A DNA stretch of 64,000 bases from Adiantum capillus-veneris (GCA_014529385.2 CM043962.1:128455074-128519073); one strand, 5' to 3'; shown: positions 41,601 through 53,260, numbered from the stretch's first letter. Notes: a model not told the origin generated them from the letters alone. Translations and numbers: made by a program.

Positions 41601-44600
41601 AAAAAGAAAACTTCTGCTTCACTTATTTGTCACTCGACCATTCTCAATGGAGCTGTTTGAAGAACAAAAGAAAGAAGGATGATGAAAATGGTAAAAGTCC
41701 TGACAAGAGTCATAAGTATAGGTAGATCCATGTAGGCCAGACACTTTTGATATGAAAAGTATAAATTCACAGCAATGTGCATAAAGACAAAAAGCAACAT
41801 TGTTGTTTGTTAACCAGCATGTGGAAATCAAGCTTTGCTCCACGTGAACAAGTGGAAATGCATGGGGTTGCAAAATGGAAAAAGGGTTAAAGTCATGATA
41901 GATAACTCTGCCATAGATAACTTTGTTATGCTCCTGTCAAGAAATTAAAACTTTCTCAACAATGAAGTGCTCACCAATGTGTCGTCTCCATGATGCATGG
42001 TGAAGACAAGAAGATATGGGATACATTGGTATCCAATTTGGAAGTTGATATACAAGGGTATAATGATATTCTTGCCTTGCAGATTATGAATGTGGATTGT
42101 GTGAACTTGGCTTTGGGAAGGGAATGGTTGTGGGGGCTAGGGCCTTCTTTGAAACGGAGTTACCAACAAAACTCACTAGAATTTGAAAAAGAAGGTAAAC
42201 ATCTTGTTGTACAAGGTGAGAATAATGTACAAAATAGGGATTTAGTATGCTCTCTTGAGCTGCAAAATCTTGTAAATAAAAGGTCTTGTGATGTATATAT
42301 GCTTTCGTGTCAATCTGGTGTAAATAAGGACATTGATGTGGAAATGAGAGATCAGGTTTCTTACTAATCTTTGTCTTCTTATAGTGATTGTAAAAGTGAT
42401 TTAAAAGCATTGCTAAAAAAATTTAAAGCGGTTTTCCCTATTGATTTTTCAAAAGGTTTACCTCGTAAAAGAGGTGAAGTAGATCATGCTATTGAATTAG
42501 TTAAAGATGCAAAGCCTGTATGTAAAGCACCTTATAGAGTAGTGAAGAGGTGAAGTAGATCATGCCATTGAATTAGTTAAAGATGCAAATCTTGTATGTA
42601 AACCACCTTATGGACTAGGCCAAGCACAACACTTAGAAGTAGACAAGAAATTGCAAGATTATGTAGATAAAGGTTTTACTAAACCTAGCAATCCTCCATG
42701 GGCTTCACCAATCTTACTGGTGAAAAAAACATGGTGCTATGCAACTTTGTGTCGACTATAGAACACTAAATAATATCACAATTAAGAACAGGTTCCCTTG
42801 CCTAGAATGGAAGATCTTTTTTATCAGTTAGAGGGAGCCAAGTATTGTACCAAGATCGAATTACGATCTAACGATCATCAAGTTAGAAGGAAGGCTGAAG
42901 ATGTTGCAAAAACATCCTTTAGGAATATATACGGGCATTATGAGTTTTTGGTAATGCCTTTTTGGATTACCAATGCACCAACTACCTTTATGAGTTCTAC
43001 GACCCTATCTAGGCAAATTGTAGTAGTCTTTGTTGATGATATCCTCATCTACAGTCGTACTGAAGAGTAACATTTAGAAAAGAGTTCAAATTTTTGAAAA
43101 AAGTATCTTTATGCAAGGGAATTCAAATGTGCATTCTTTGCTAAAGAATTGAATTATCTTGGTCATATCATTTTAGAGATGGAATCGGGATGGATCCAGA
43201 GGCTACTTTGCAATGGCCTAAACCTAAGAACCTAGAAGAATAGTAGATCTTCTTAGAAATGTCTGGATTTTATCATAGATTCATTTAAGATTATGCCTAG
43301 ATAGTAGTTCCCATGACTGCCCAACTTAGAGGAAAGGGAAAAACCTTTGAGTGGGGGGAAAATCAAAAGAAAAATATGCAAAAATTAAAGGTAGGAATAG
43401 CTATAGCTCCAATTTTAGATATAGTGGATTGGTTGAGAAAATGCTAGTAATTTTGTTTTAGGTGTTGTTCTATCTCAAGAGGCTTGACCAATAGCTTTTG
43501 AAAGTAAACAGTTACCATGCACAACAGAATAATACAATATATGAGGGGGAGTTGTATGCTATTGTCCATGGATTGAAGAATTGGAAGACTTTTATATGGT
43601 GTTAAGGTAAAAATAGTGTTTGATCAAGAAAGCATCAAAGGGATTTCCAATCAAACATAATTAAAAGGTCATAAATCCATATGGGCTGAACTCTTACAAG
43701 AGTTTGATTATGAGCTTAGGTATTGCAAAGGGAAATATAATGTGGTAGCAGATTCTATGATTTACTCAATTCAATAGTGTTATGCTTGAATTGTTAAGAG
43801 GGAAATGTCAGGTCGATCCTACATATTCCAAAATATGGGAAACCATTCAAAAAGGGCATCTAGAACAAAGGGTTTCAACTTTGTAATGAGAATGAACCAT
43901 CGATGGGTTCTTTAGAATGATTGAAGTGGAAGACTTTTACCATAGATTATGGCTATTTACTCTTCAAAGGTAGAGTAAGTGTCCCAAAAGATGAAGAGAT
44001 TAGGCACTAGATACTCTATGAGGGTCATGATAGTCCAAGTGTTGGACACCCATGTGTAGACAAAATTCTTAGTTTTATTACACCTAGGTGTAAGCAAGAC
44101 TTGTGGTCTTGTTAAGAGGCAATTTTATTGGTATGGGATGTATAAGGATGTCCTAAAATATGTGGTTAAATGTAGTAAATGCCAGATCAATAAAGTTGAA
44201 AGACTAAATTTGGGAGGACTAATCCATTGATTAGACATTCCTTTAAGGAAATGGGAGAGTATCTCGATGGATTGTATAGTTGGATTAGTTAGAACACAGA
44301 GGGAGCACGACTCTGTTTGGGTAATAGTGGATAGATTAACCAAATTGGCTAGGATTATTCCAACAAATTTTGATGTTAAAAATCCAAAATGGGATAGATT
44401 ATTTGTAGAAAATCTCTATAGACTATATGGTTTACTAAAAAAAAGTGTGTTTAATAGAGACATGAAGTTTTATAGCCATTTGGGAGTTGCCTTTAAGCGG
44501 TTGGAAACTAAACTAAGCATGAGGATATCTGAGCATCCTCAAATAGATGGTCAAACTGAAAGGGTCAATCAAATCCTAGAAGATATGCTACGAGCATACG

Positions 44601-45341
44601 TAAGTAAGAAAAAAATTAATTGGAAAGGGTACTTACCTATAGTAGAGTTTGCACATAATAGTGTCAAGCACTCTTCCACTGGATATAGCCCATTCATGTT
44701 AATGTATGGGTTTCAACCTAGATCTCCTTATGCATAGGATTGCAAAAGAAAAAGGTTCATGCAGCCAGATATGTTCTAGAAGATATGAATGAAATGTTTA
44801 AATTTGCTAAAGATAGTATTAAAAAGGCTCAAGATAGAGCAAAGACATATACTGATTTGCATAGAAGACCTCTTGCCTTTGAGGAAGGGGAACAAGGCTA
44901 TTTGAAAGTGCTTTAAAATTTTGAAACCATGAAGATGGGACCATGTCCAAAATTATCAAGGTATTGTGGGCCTTTCACAATACTAAAAAGAGTGAGAGAT
45001 ATGGCTTACAAACTCTAATTACCAGAGACCACTGGCATACATCCGGTATACATTAGTAGACTCAAAAATAAGTTGGGTCAATCTAGTTATCTTATTCAAG
45101 ATGATCAAACAGTGGAACTCATACATACTCAATCTCTTCCACATAACCAAAGAAAATACTAGACACTAGAGAAAAATGAACTCGAAATAAAATTTATTAA
45201 GAGTGTTTAGTTAAGTGGAAATATTCTACTGAAGAGATTTCAATATAGAGCGAGTAAGCAGTCTCCAAAAAGGTTCCCAACTTTGGGATTACCCCTTCCC
45301 AATGAAATTTTTGAGCACAGAAATTCTTTAAGGGGAAGGAA
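41590..45341 (+). pseudogene. Ty3/Gypsy element GYP-2, zinc knuckle through chromo-like tail
   Basis: Domains in order: knuckle-like FCFTYLSLDHSQW (second Cys is Tyr); protease-like VMIDNSAIDNFV near 41898; ALQIMNVDCVNLALGREWLW; linker KFKAVFPIDFSKGLPRKRGE with [22 protein letters not shown] ([14 protein letters not shown] near 42755, [36 protein letters not shown]); RNase H remnants; HHCC integrase (VVKCSKCQINKV near 44165); integrase core (SMDCIVGLVRTQREHDSVWV, IVDRLTKLARIIPTNF, HPQIDGQTERVNQILEDML, AHNSVKHSSTGYSPF); C-terminal ETTGIHPVYISRLKNKLG and a chromodomain-like tail. A 60-bp duplication near 42470-42600 and many stops are present. Confidence 0.85.
44267..44737 (+). pseudogene. GYP-2 integrase core (longest open piece)
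   Basis: A 156-residue open frame: first catalytic Asp in SMDCIVGLV, HSDRG-type second motif degraded to NRDMKFYSHLGVAF, Glu in DGQTERVNQILEDMLRAY, end YGFQPRSPYA. GYP-1 lacks this region. Integrase would insert element cDNA into nuclear DNA. Confidence 0.85.
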
Positions 45342-45528
45342 TGTGACGTACCCTATATGGGGAAGCGCACACATTATCAAGCTAGGGTAATGCCCGGGTG
45401 AACCGCCTCTTAGATATTAAGAGTTAACTAATTAAAGGCTAAGAAGATCCAGGTGTCAAGCAACTTGTACCTTGCCCATGCAAGAGGGGTGATCGTTGGT
45501 CATGCGGCAGAGGCAACGCTCGACATTG

Positions 45529-45554
<26 letters not shown>
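45342..45554 (+). repeat. GYP-2 3' LTR start, ending in (GT)n
   Basis: TGTGACGTACCCTATATGGG follows a PPT (TTAAGGGGAAGGAA). It matches the interrupted GYP-1 LTR. The (GT)n at 45529-45554 and a G17 run at 45564-45580 mark the junction to R1. The LTR's true end is unclear and could lie inside R1. Confidence 0.7.
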
Positions 45555-45559
<5 letters not shown>

Positions 45560-45580
45560 TGTTGGGGGGGGGGGGGGGGG

Positions 45581-46361
45581 TGCTCCTTGCTTGGCTCCCT
45601 GCTTTGTTATAGACATAGTGCATGTAAGTGGAGCTGATAAGAGATCTTGTGGGCTTGTAGTGTCTTTCTCTAGAGGCTACAACTCTTTAGAAGATGGTGC
45701 TTTCACTACCTCTAACTTTGCATCGTACTTGCCTAGATAAGCAGGCAAGGTAGCCAATGTCGTAGCTTCGCTCTCATCATCTAGAGCTTGGCATAGACAC
45801 ACTCAAATATTTAGGGTCATTCAATTGCTTGGATAATTCTTAAAAGGAAAGACGTAGAGGTGCTTGTTTTGCCATGTCTAACTTTTGTTGCACTTCTTTG
45901 CACAAAATCATTTGCACCACTACATCAAGTTCTTTCACCCTTGGAGGTGTCAATATTTTCTTGGTTTGCTTCGGCCTTTGGCTTAGATGTTGGCTCTTCC
46001 TTGTGTATGCCCAAAAGTTCTCTAACCTATGCACTCTCATTTTGTATAGATGATTCATCGGCTTTAGTGTCTTGCACTACTAGTTCTTGCATCTCTTCTT
46101 TCACCGCTTGGGCTTTACTACGTTCTAGTGCACTCCTCCGTTCTCACAAACTGTGGAAATCTAATTTTAAGTTATGGGATTGAGTGTAATTTGAAGCTTT
46201 TCTTGTCACTTAGGTAAGAAGAGCCTGTTGTACTTTTCTAAGAGCCTGTCAGAATTCGAGTCCAATCAGGGCGATTTTGGTACTAGAATCGTCAAAATTT
46301 TAAATGCTAGAATTTTCAATGTGACGATACGATTTTGGACCAACAAAAAAATGGAGGGATT
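45581..46361. repeat. Repeat R1, copy B (truncated)
   Basis: Same order and orientation as copy A: TGCTCCTTGCTTGGCTCCCT, antisense frame, then the TTTGGACCAACAAAAAAATG segment, where it ends against R4. Confidence 0.82.
45660..46150 (-). pseudogene. R1 antisense reading frame, copy B
   Basis: Frames give PPRVKELDVVVQMILCKEVQ, KLDMAKQAPLRLSF and, in another register, EATTLATLPAYLGKYDAKLE. Same product as in copies A and C, broken differently. Confidence 0.45.
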
Positions 46362-46500
46362 TGAGTGCTCCTTCCGTAAACCATCCAGGTCCGGGCCATG
46401 AGTAATAACAACAATACTCCCCCCGTAACTAACCACAAGGGTCTGGGCCATGAGTAAAAACAACACTTTTCAAACATCCATAAGGTTGTAGCCAACGACA
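46362..46500 (-). repeat. Repeat R4, copy 1 (inverted relative to 51020-51175)
   Basis: On the minus strand GTTACTCATGGCCxxGACCC followed by TTAxGGGGGGAGTATT occurs twice in tandem, as on the plus strand at 51050-51160. Confidence 0.75.
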
Positions 46501-47229
46501 GCATGGTCCATAAGTTCTCAAATAGTTAAAGAAGCCTTGGCATACAGTTCTCCTATGGAAATGATGGTAGCCCCAAGATATTCCAATTATACTAAACCAC
46601 CAAGGCTGTGAGATTGAGAAGAGACACCTTTTGAAAGATGTCCAAAGACTGCAAGTGTAATTCGCTAGGGTTTTGTGGCAAGCATTTCAGGATACTCACT
46701 CTGCCAAAAGCTGCACTTTGAAAGAAGATGTTTGAAGGAATATAAATGTGGGCAAAAAGTTTTCTTGAAAGCTTGCCAAGTCCTTGGAGTGTATAGCTTG
46801 GTGCTATAGACTTCCACCACTTCATGGCAGCGACTCTAAGAAAAACGATCGCTTGGAAAAAAAATAAAATTGATCTTTCTCTTGCAAGTGATCTCAAATT
46901 CCTTATGGCTTATGCCTCGTAAGACATAGCGATGAAGGCGGGAGCATGTCTGGACGAAGGGTGTGAGTGGCTAGTAAGTCGAGAATTGGGACACTAAGAT
47001 TCTTGAATAAAATTACAAGTGGCTAATAAATATGTATTTGGAATAAATAAATATTGGAATAAAGTGAAATGAATTCAAGAGAGTCCTTCCTTATGAAGCA
47101 TTCTTTCCTACTTTCAAATAGTGGACATGAAGATTCTTGAATAAAATTTTGAGTACGCTTTGGAAGTGCCACCTTGCTTTGTCTGCTCTTTGGTAGGACT
47201 GGTAAGTTTTCAAAAAAGCACATGCCTGA
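46501..47229. other. No gene seen
   Basis: Short frames only. The 46580-46900 stretch has a modest minus-strand frame without recognisable motifs. Confidence 0.4.
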
Positions 47230-47312
47230 AGCTTTGACACCACTAGCATGGGAATGTGCACCATGTGCCAACGAAAAAGAACAACTTTAAGAACTTTAAA
47301 TAACATTGAACT

Positions 47313-47346
<34 letters not shown>

Positions 47347-47540
47347 ACGACACACAAGCTTGGGAGTGGTCGAGTTCCACCCCAAGAGAGCACTGGTCCC
47401 AAACACTCGTGCCCCTTTCGGTATTTCTTAATATTGCTTAAACTCAGTACATTGCCGATACTCCATCGTCTGCACCTTCACACTGAAGCATGCTAGAGAA
47501 ATAGCCCTTGGATCATATTTAAAGGCCCTTGGCCTCTCAA
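47230..47540 (+). repeat. Repeat R5, copy 1 (with (GA)n 47316-47345)
   Basis: Matches the reverse complement of 52955-53260: GCACGACACACAAGxTxGGGA, GTGGAxTTCCACCCCA, GTATTTCTTAATATT, GATCATATTTAAAGGCCCTT. Confidence 0.78.
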
Positions 47541-47871
47541 AAGCAATTACATGGAAAGAATCAAACGCTAAAAGAATTTAGTCCCAAAAGTTGACGCTAA
47601 AAGCTGTCAGCACATTTCACGAAAATCTATACCATTGCCGCGTCATCAACATAAAACACAAAAATCTATATTGTCTGCCACGTCAGCATGTTATTGTAAG
47701 TTTTAGGCATCCATACAATTGCAACATCATCATCTTTTATGCATCTTTTGTGTGTGTATGTGTAATGTGTCCTGCTTTACTTTAATCTCTTTAGGTCACT
47801 TTGACCGCATTTGGATGGGGTCGCATAAGTTGGTGGGAACTTCTCTTTAAAAATAGGTCACTCTGCAAGAC
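47541..47871. other. No gene seen; possible upstream part of an orphan LTR
   Basis: AT-rich. The LTR whose end is at 48294 probably begins somewhere here, but its start is not identified. Confidence 0.35.
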
Positions 47872-48127
47872 TTTGCAACTTGGTAAAATTTCTTCTTCTT
47901 TTCACTTAGGGTTTAGGATCCTTAGCCTAAATCTTCAGGTTGGCTTTGTTCTTTGATATTATTTTACTTATTTGTCAAATCTTGGGTACCTCAATTTACT
48001 TTGCAACTTGGTAAAATTTCTTCTTCTTTTCACTTAGGGTTTAGGATCCTTAGCCTAAATCTTCATGTTGGCTTTGTTCTTTGATATTATTTTACTTATT
48101 TGTCAAATCTTGGGTACCTCAATTTGC
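47872..48127. repeat. Tandem duplication, 128-bp units
   Basis: ACTTTGCAACTTGGTAAAAT to TTGGGTACCTCAATTT is repeated with period 128 and only one or two differences seen, so it is a recent event. Confidence 0.9.
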
Positions 48128-48308
48128 TAAGGTCAGTATATAAGTACACCTAGCCCTCATTGTAAAGTATAGTAATTCATTGCCTAGTTAGTTGGCTCAA
48201 CAATCTCTCTCTCTCTCTCACTCACTCACTCACTCACTCACTCACTCACGTTTTCTCTCCATTGCTCTACGCTTCAACATCATTGATTTTGACATGGTAT
48301 TAGAGAGG
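48128..48308 (+). repeat. Orphan LTR 3' end and PBS
   Basis: TATA-like AGTATATAAGTACACC at 48135-48150, a (CT)n(CACT)n tract at 48206-48249, then TTTTGACA ending at 48294 followed directly by TGGTATTAGAGAGG (iMet-type PBS with one change). This is the 5' LTR boundary of an otherwise missing Copia-type element. No coding region of that element follows. Confidence 0.6.
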
Positions 48309-48767
48309 AGGAGGGAGGACTAGCACTCTAAGAAGAGGAAAGGAGTTTGGACCAATAGGATGACTATTGTACCTCTATTGTGCGTTTTGAGCGGGTGTCC
48401 CCTGGTTACGTCCTACTCTCCCGTGCACACTGGCCAACGTTTTAAAAATGTTATCGCAAAGTTCACATGTAGCACGAGATGCTATGTTCAAAACAACACT
48501 TTTCCTTGCATTTTGAGATGCCGCCAACGGATTATTTGGAATTTGGCAGCGCTTTGAAACACACGAGCCCACATTGAAATTTTTGACTGCTTCTTGACAT
48601 GCAAAGTGAAACGATGACTTGGTTGCAGAAGCTTTTTGAAATGCATGGTCAAAAGAGACCAAAGGGCTGTGCTTTTGGCAACAAAGGCATAAGAAGACGG
48701 TTGTTCCCGTGTAGCCTCGGCATAAAAAATGACCAATAGTGATGTCCCATGCACTTGGCCTAGTGTG
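48309..48767. other. No gene seen
   Basis: A minus-strand frame at 48375-48779 (134 residues) has no recognisable motif. Confidence 0.35.
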
Positions 48768-48899
48768 CCACGTGGACATGCTTCATCAACTTTCAGAGCT
48801 AGTTTTTTCCTTATTCCTAGATAGGAGTGTATAGAAGCCTAGGAGTATTAGTGTTACATCCTCAGACATCTGTATGGGTGATTGTAGCATGTCCAGCCA

Positions 48900-49210
48900 G
48901 TGTGAACCTAGTCCTTTGGCTATGAACTCTTATAAATAGGATTTCAGTCTCATTTGAACTCTTGGCTCTTGGCAGCTTTTACTCGCACACTTGTATTGGT
49001 GTGGGCTTGGTGGTATGGGCCACCGGCCCTTGTAGAGGCTTGCCCACTTGGCCCCTACAGGCTCTAAAAGTGGGGGTGAGCGCGCATTGGCTCTATGGAT
49101 GGGAGGTGAGCCTAATGTCTCCTCACTATGTGCATCCAGGTGTGAGTTTGGCTTGTGTCATGTAATGTGCAGGATGGATCTTAGCAAGGGACTAACATTG
49201 GTATCAGAGC
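48900..49210 (+). repeat. Second orphan LTR 3' end and PBS
   Basis: TATA-like CTCTTATAAATAGG at about 48927-48940, then GGGACTAACA ending at 49197 and a perfect PBS TGGTATCAGAGC at 49199-49210. It implies a 5' LTR ending at 49197. Its start and its coding region are not identified. Confidence 0.65.
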
Positions 49211-50417
49211 CTCATCCTGTGCGTATGCACGACATGGTGATGTGCACAAAACCACTAGAGCTCATGGGACCGTGATGGTCCAGCCTAATAGATTCTCCCA
49301 ACTCTTGGCATAGGGTGGTGTGGGATGCTACTAGCGAGAGAGTAGGACAAGTGAAACCGGCCTGTAGGGCGGTAGACTTTAGCGTTCACTCGATCTTTAC
49401 TTTGCTCAACTTTACTTGAACTTTACAACACAAAGGAACTTCACAAATAAACTTTTGACTAGGAATTACACTTCAAACAAACCACGGCTTGGCAGCTAGA
49501 GTGCTCCCAAGCAAACAAAACAAGACGCATGTTGGCCCCCAAAGACTGGTGCCCCTTTCAGTTTCTTTATTCTTATTACACTTGAGAAAAACCTGTAAAC
49601 TTCTACAAGACTTTCCACGCACTTTTACCGGGTCAAAATACCCCTACTCTAACCCAATTTCGGCATGATAACCACAGTAGCAGTCTCCACGGACAAAATC
49701 CCAAGTAAATGGTGACTTTCCACGCACTTTGGAGCACTTTACAAAACCTGGCGAGAAATTACAACACAATGAAATCTCTATTTTTGGCCTCCAATTTGCA
49801 CCAAAACACCTGTTTGGTTAATCCCTGGCTTCCCCGAAGCTCCTGGGACCTGTAGGCATCTAAACTGGCCAAAACCCTAAACCTACAAAAAATTACAGCA
49901 AGCGTAATTGTTTATTTTCCGCTCCGATTCGCATGCCGATCACTCCTATGGGTAGCCCTCAAGCTCCCGCGCCTGTAGGGTCACTTGTCCTTTAAATTAG
50001 ACAAGATTCCTTGCTGGAAATCTCTCTAAATTGTCCAATACAAGCACCCAAGGCTTTCTTGAGGCTCCCCTGGCATTACCTTGCAGTTTAGGTGTGAAAC
50101 CCTAAACCTGCAAAAAACATAGGAGGCTGTAATTTTTTGTTTCGCATCATTTTGAGCGGAGCAAACACACATTGCGTGTCTGAGAAGCTCTCGCATGCAA
50201 TCAGATAGTTTCTTTGTAAATTGGATGAGTTTTCACACGAGCAAACTCTTCGTTTTTGCATTCCTTCACGATGGAATTGTGCGTGTCTGAAGGTGAATAG
50301 CAATTAGTTAATCAGGTTCCTGTAAAAAATGCTCTTGCCTTGGCAAACACTAATAAAACCCCCAGAACTATACATGGTCATCTGAGAAGCCCAACTTAAG
50401 GGGTATTACCATATGTA

Positions 50418-50419
<2 letters not shown>
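49211..50419. other. No gene seen; internal leader of a lost element or unique DNA
   Basis: Two related stretches beginning AACCCTAAACCTxCAAAAAA (about 49873 and 50098) with a following GTAATT-TTTTGTTT motif suggest an old direct repeat of about 225 bp. No protein signature. Confidence 0.4.

Positions 50420-50481
<62 letters not shown>
50420..50481. repeat. (GA)n microsatellite
   Basis: About 62 bases. Confidence 0.95.
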
Positions 50482-50485
<4 letters not shown>

Positions 50486-50564
50486 CGAGAGCAAATCATC
50501 GCATTGCATGAGACAAGGGAGAAGGCAAGCTTTCCATTAAAGTTGTGATTACCTGCACCCACTG

Positions 50565-50567
<3 letters not shown>

Positions 50568-50616
<49 letters not shown>
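50568..50616. repeat. (CA)n microsatellite
   Basis: About 48 bases. Confidence 0.95.
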
Positions 50617-50617
<1 letters not shown>

Positions 50618-51019
50618 TGGAGCACTTGTGTTCAAAAATCAGCCCCCGACCTCAAATTGGGCACCCCCTCTTGGATGAAACCTTCGGGACTGAATTTTAA
50701 CCTGCAGATTGCTCTCGTACTGCCATGTGTCGATTTTTTTTTGTTTTTTTGGGTTTAGTTCCTGTACCCACCAACTTATAAAGTCCTATAGAGGGGCCTA
50801 AATAACTTTAACTGAACCTAGCCGCTTATTTACTAGTTGGATTCCAGTGTCCAATTGGCCCAATCGTCTCGTGCCTGCTTGGCCATGACTCCTGCAAGTG
50901 AAACTCTCGGCCACGGCCATGTCACATTGGTCATGCAATTCCCGAGCATTTGCGATTTCAACAAGAGGGTCCCAACAATTAAATAAAATTCAAGGAAAAG
51001 AAACCTGCAAATATGCTAC

Positions 51020-51175
51020 GGTTGGCTACAACCTTATGGATGTTTGAAAAGTGTTGTTTTTACTCATGGCCTAGACCCTTGTGGTTATTTATGGGGGGAG
51101 TATTATTGTTGTTACTCATGGCCTAGACCTGGATGGTTATTTACGGGGGGAGTATTAAGAAGTCAAAGTAGTGGT
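51020..51175 (+). repeat. Repeat R4, copy 2
   Basis: GTTxTTACTCATGGCCTAGA then TTATTTAxGGGGGGAGTATT, twice in tandem; inverted partner at 46362-46500. Confidence 0.75.
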
Positions 51176-51179
51176 TACT

Positions 51180-51715
51180 CTTAGCACCTCCAAATGACAT
51201 AGGCTGTAGTCTGAGGGGTGTTTGGTTGTAAAAGGCCTCTATATCTTATGGCCCAGAACTTTTTGGGTTATTTGTCGGAGCAACGATGAGGGAGTTGTTG
51301 AACAGCTCATGGCCAGTACCAAGATGGTCATTTAAGGAGGGAGTGTGGATCGGTGGCTATATGTTTCTTTGACTTGTAATATGCATATGTGAGCATTTGT
51401 GTTGCATTGTGATGTGCCAACCATTAAATATTCCTAGTTAGATGAGATTGTCTGGTTATGTAATTTTAGTGCATCAAGACACCTATTGGAGAGCAACACA
51501 GTCTGGATGATGGGCTAAATTTACTAAGCCAGAATATCAAAAGCTCCTATCTAGAATGAGAATAGACTCCTTATTCGATGAGATTTTTCGGGGCAGCCAA
51601 CGACCCACGATATCAAGAGCTCCAATTTGGAATGAGAAAACTGATTGTTCCTCAAAAAAAATTTAGCTGACTTGAGTTGTTTTGTAGATATGTTGTGATC
51701 GCAGATTGCAACAAT
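51180..51715 (+). repeat. Repeat R3, copy 3
   Basis: See 27780-28450; full-length match in the same block order. Confidence 0.7.
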
Positions 51716-51719
51716 TCCA

Positions 51720-52915
51720 TTCCATGGGGGGGACCAGCCCATCTTTAGTCCCTAATGACGTGTCAAGATTTTCTCTTGAGTATATGAATTTCATTTTAAA
51801 GTTACTTTACGCTTCTGTCTTTTGTGACAAGAGTATCAAAGAAAGGTCATCTCTCTCTTTCTTAAGAGATTGGCAACTCTTGGCGGACTGCATAAATGGA
51901 AGGACATGAGATGGAGTTCACTCTCCTCCAGCACCAACAGGTGGCAGAGTTGTAAAAATCTCTTTCCCATCCAGCAGTTTAGAAGATTATCCTTACTCTT
52001 GAAAAAGAGAAGGAGAAAGTGCAGTTGGAGTCGGGAGAAATCCAAGAGAACTCCAAAATGCAAGAACCTCAAAAAGATCCTCTAGTATAAACCTCCAACA
52101 TGCATGAAAGTCAGAATAAGGCTCAAGAACTTCATGAGCAGTCTAATCCAAAGATTCAAGAGCAGAATCGTCTTGATTATCCTCAGTTCTCCTTCTTGAT
52201 GGATTTGGAAGACATAGTCCCTCTAGAGGACATGTTCATTGAAGATCCACAACCGCAGAAGGTGTAGTCAAAGGAGAGGCTCTTCGTCAACAAGGAGTCT
52301 AAAGATAGAAAGAAGGAGCATCACAAGAAGAAGCACCACAAGCAGAAGTCCTTCAAAAGGCAGGGGATAAGGATGTAAAATTCGATTCCTACAATGGACG
52401 CCGGGATAATGACAAAGCTTTAGCTTTCATCACTTAGTTTGAAGTAGCATTTGTAGAAGGGGATTTTACAGAAAAGTCTAAGCTTCTCCATGTCATTGTG
52501 TAATTGAAAGGCACAACCAGTAGTTGGTGGCTGACTTTGATCTTGGAAAAATGCAAGCCTCAAGGTTGGATTGCCTTCAAGAAGGAATTCTATGCTCAAT
52601 TCCTTCCTCCAAATTATGAGCGAAAGAATGGAACCGACTTTCTCAGCTAGAGAACAAAATTGTTCCAATAATGTTTCCTTGAAGATTCGAAGAATATGTG
52701 AAAGGTTGAAGTTGCAATGCATTAGAAGAAGAATGGTAAAGAAATATCTCTTTTAAAGTCATTGGGCAGCATTAACAACCATTAGGCACTTATATTGTTC
52801 GATCCAATGAGTACAAATAACTTCATCTCTACAAAGCTTGTTGAAGACCTCAACTTAAATCCCAATCGCCTTGATGTCTCTATCCAAGTATCATGTGCTT
52901 TTAAGGGACAAACTC
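51720..52915 (+). pseudogene. Ty3/Gypsy gag-protease remnant (GYP-4)
   Basis: 51720-51850 matches the PBS-proximal region of GYP-3 (CCCATCTTTAGTCCCTAATG, TATATGAATTTCATTTTAAA). 52080-52640 holds a degenerate copy of the same gag (KEHHKKKHHKQKSF region, TTSSWWLTLILEKC, AFKKEFYAQFLPPNYERK). At about 52755-52910 a frame reads GSINNH, then ILFDPMSTNNFISTKLVEDL, NLNPNRLDVSIQVSCAFKG, a Gypsy aspartic protease whose DSGA is DPMS. The zinc knuckle between them is deleted and RT is absent. Confidence 0.7.
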
Positions 52916-52954
52916 CAATTCTACTCCTATTATGGGGAGGCTAAATTTAAAGAT

Positions 52955-53150
52955 AGACAATAGTCAAGGGCCTTTAAATATGATCCAAGGGCTCATTCTC
53001 TGGCATGCTTTAGTGTGAAGGTGCAAAGGATGGAGTACCGGCAATGTATTGAGTTCAAGAAATATTAAGAAATACCAAAAGGGACGCCAAAATTTAGGGC
53101 AAGTGCTCTCATGGGGTGGAACTCCACCACTCCCCATCTTGTGTGTCGTG

Positions 53151-53181
<31 letters not shown>

Positions 53182-53260
53182 CAATTTTTATTTAAAGTGC
53201 TTAACATTGTTCAGCTTGTTCTTTTTTGTTGGCACGTAGTGCCCATCCTCGTGACACTAT
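52955..53260 (-). repeat. Repeat R5, copy 2 (with (CT)n 53151-53177)
   Basis: Reverse complement of 47230-47540; directly follows the protease remnant. Confidence 0.78.

Noticed and set aside
48375-48779. 134-residue minus-strand frame as a gene
   Set aside because: No motif, no neighbours, and no second copy in the window to show conservation.
49198-49212. Possible tRNA-iMet fragment gene
   Set aside because: Only the 12 bases complementary to the tRNA 3' end are present, at LTR borders; they are primer-binding sites, not tRNA genes.
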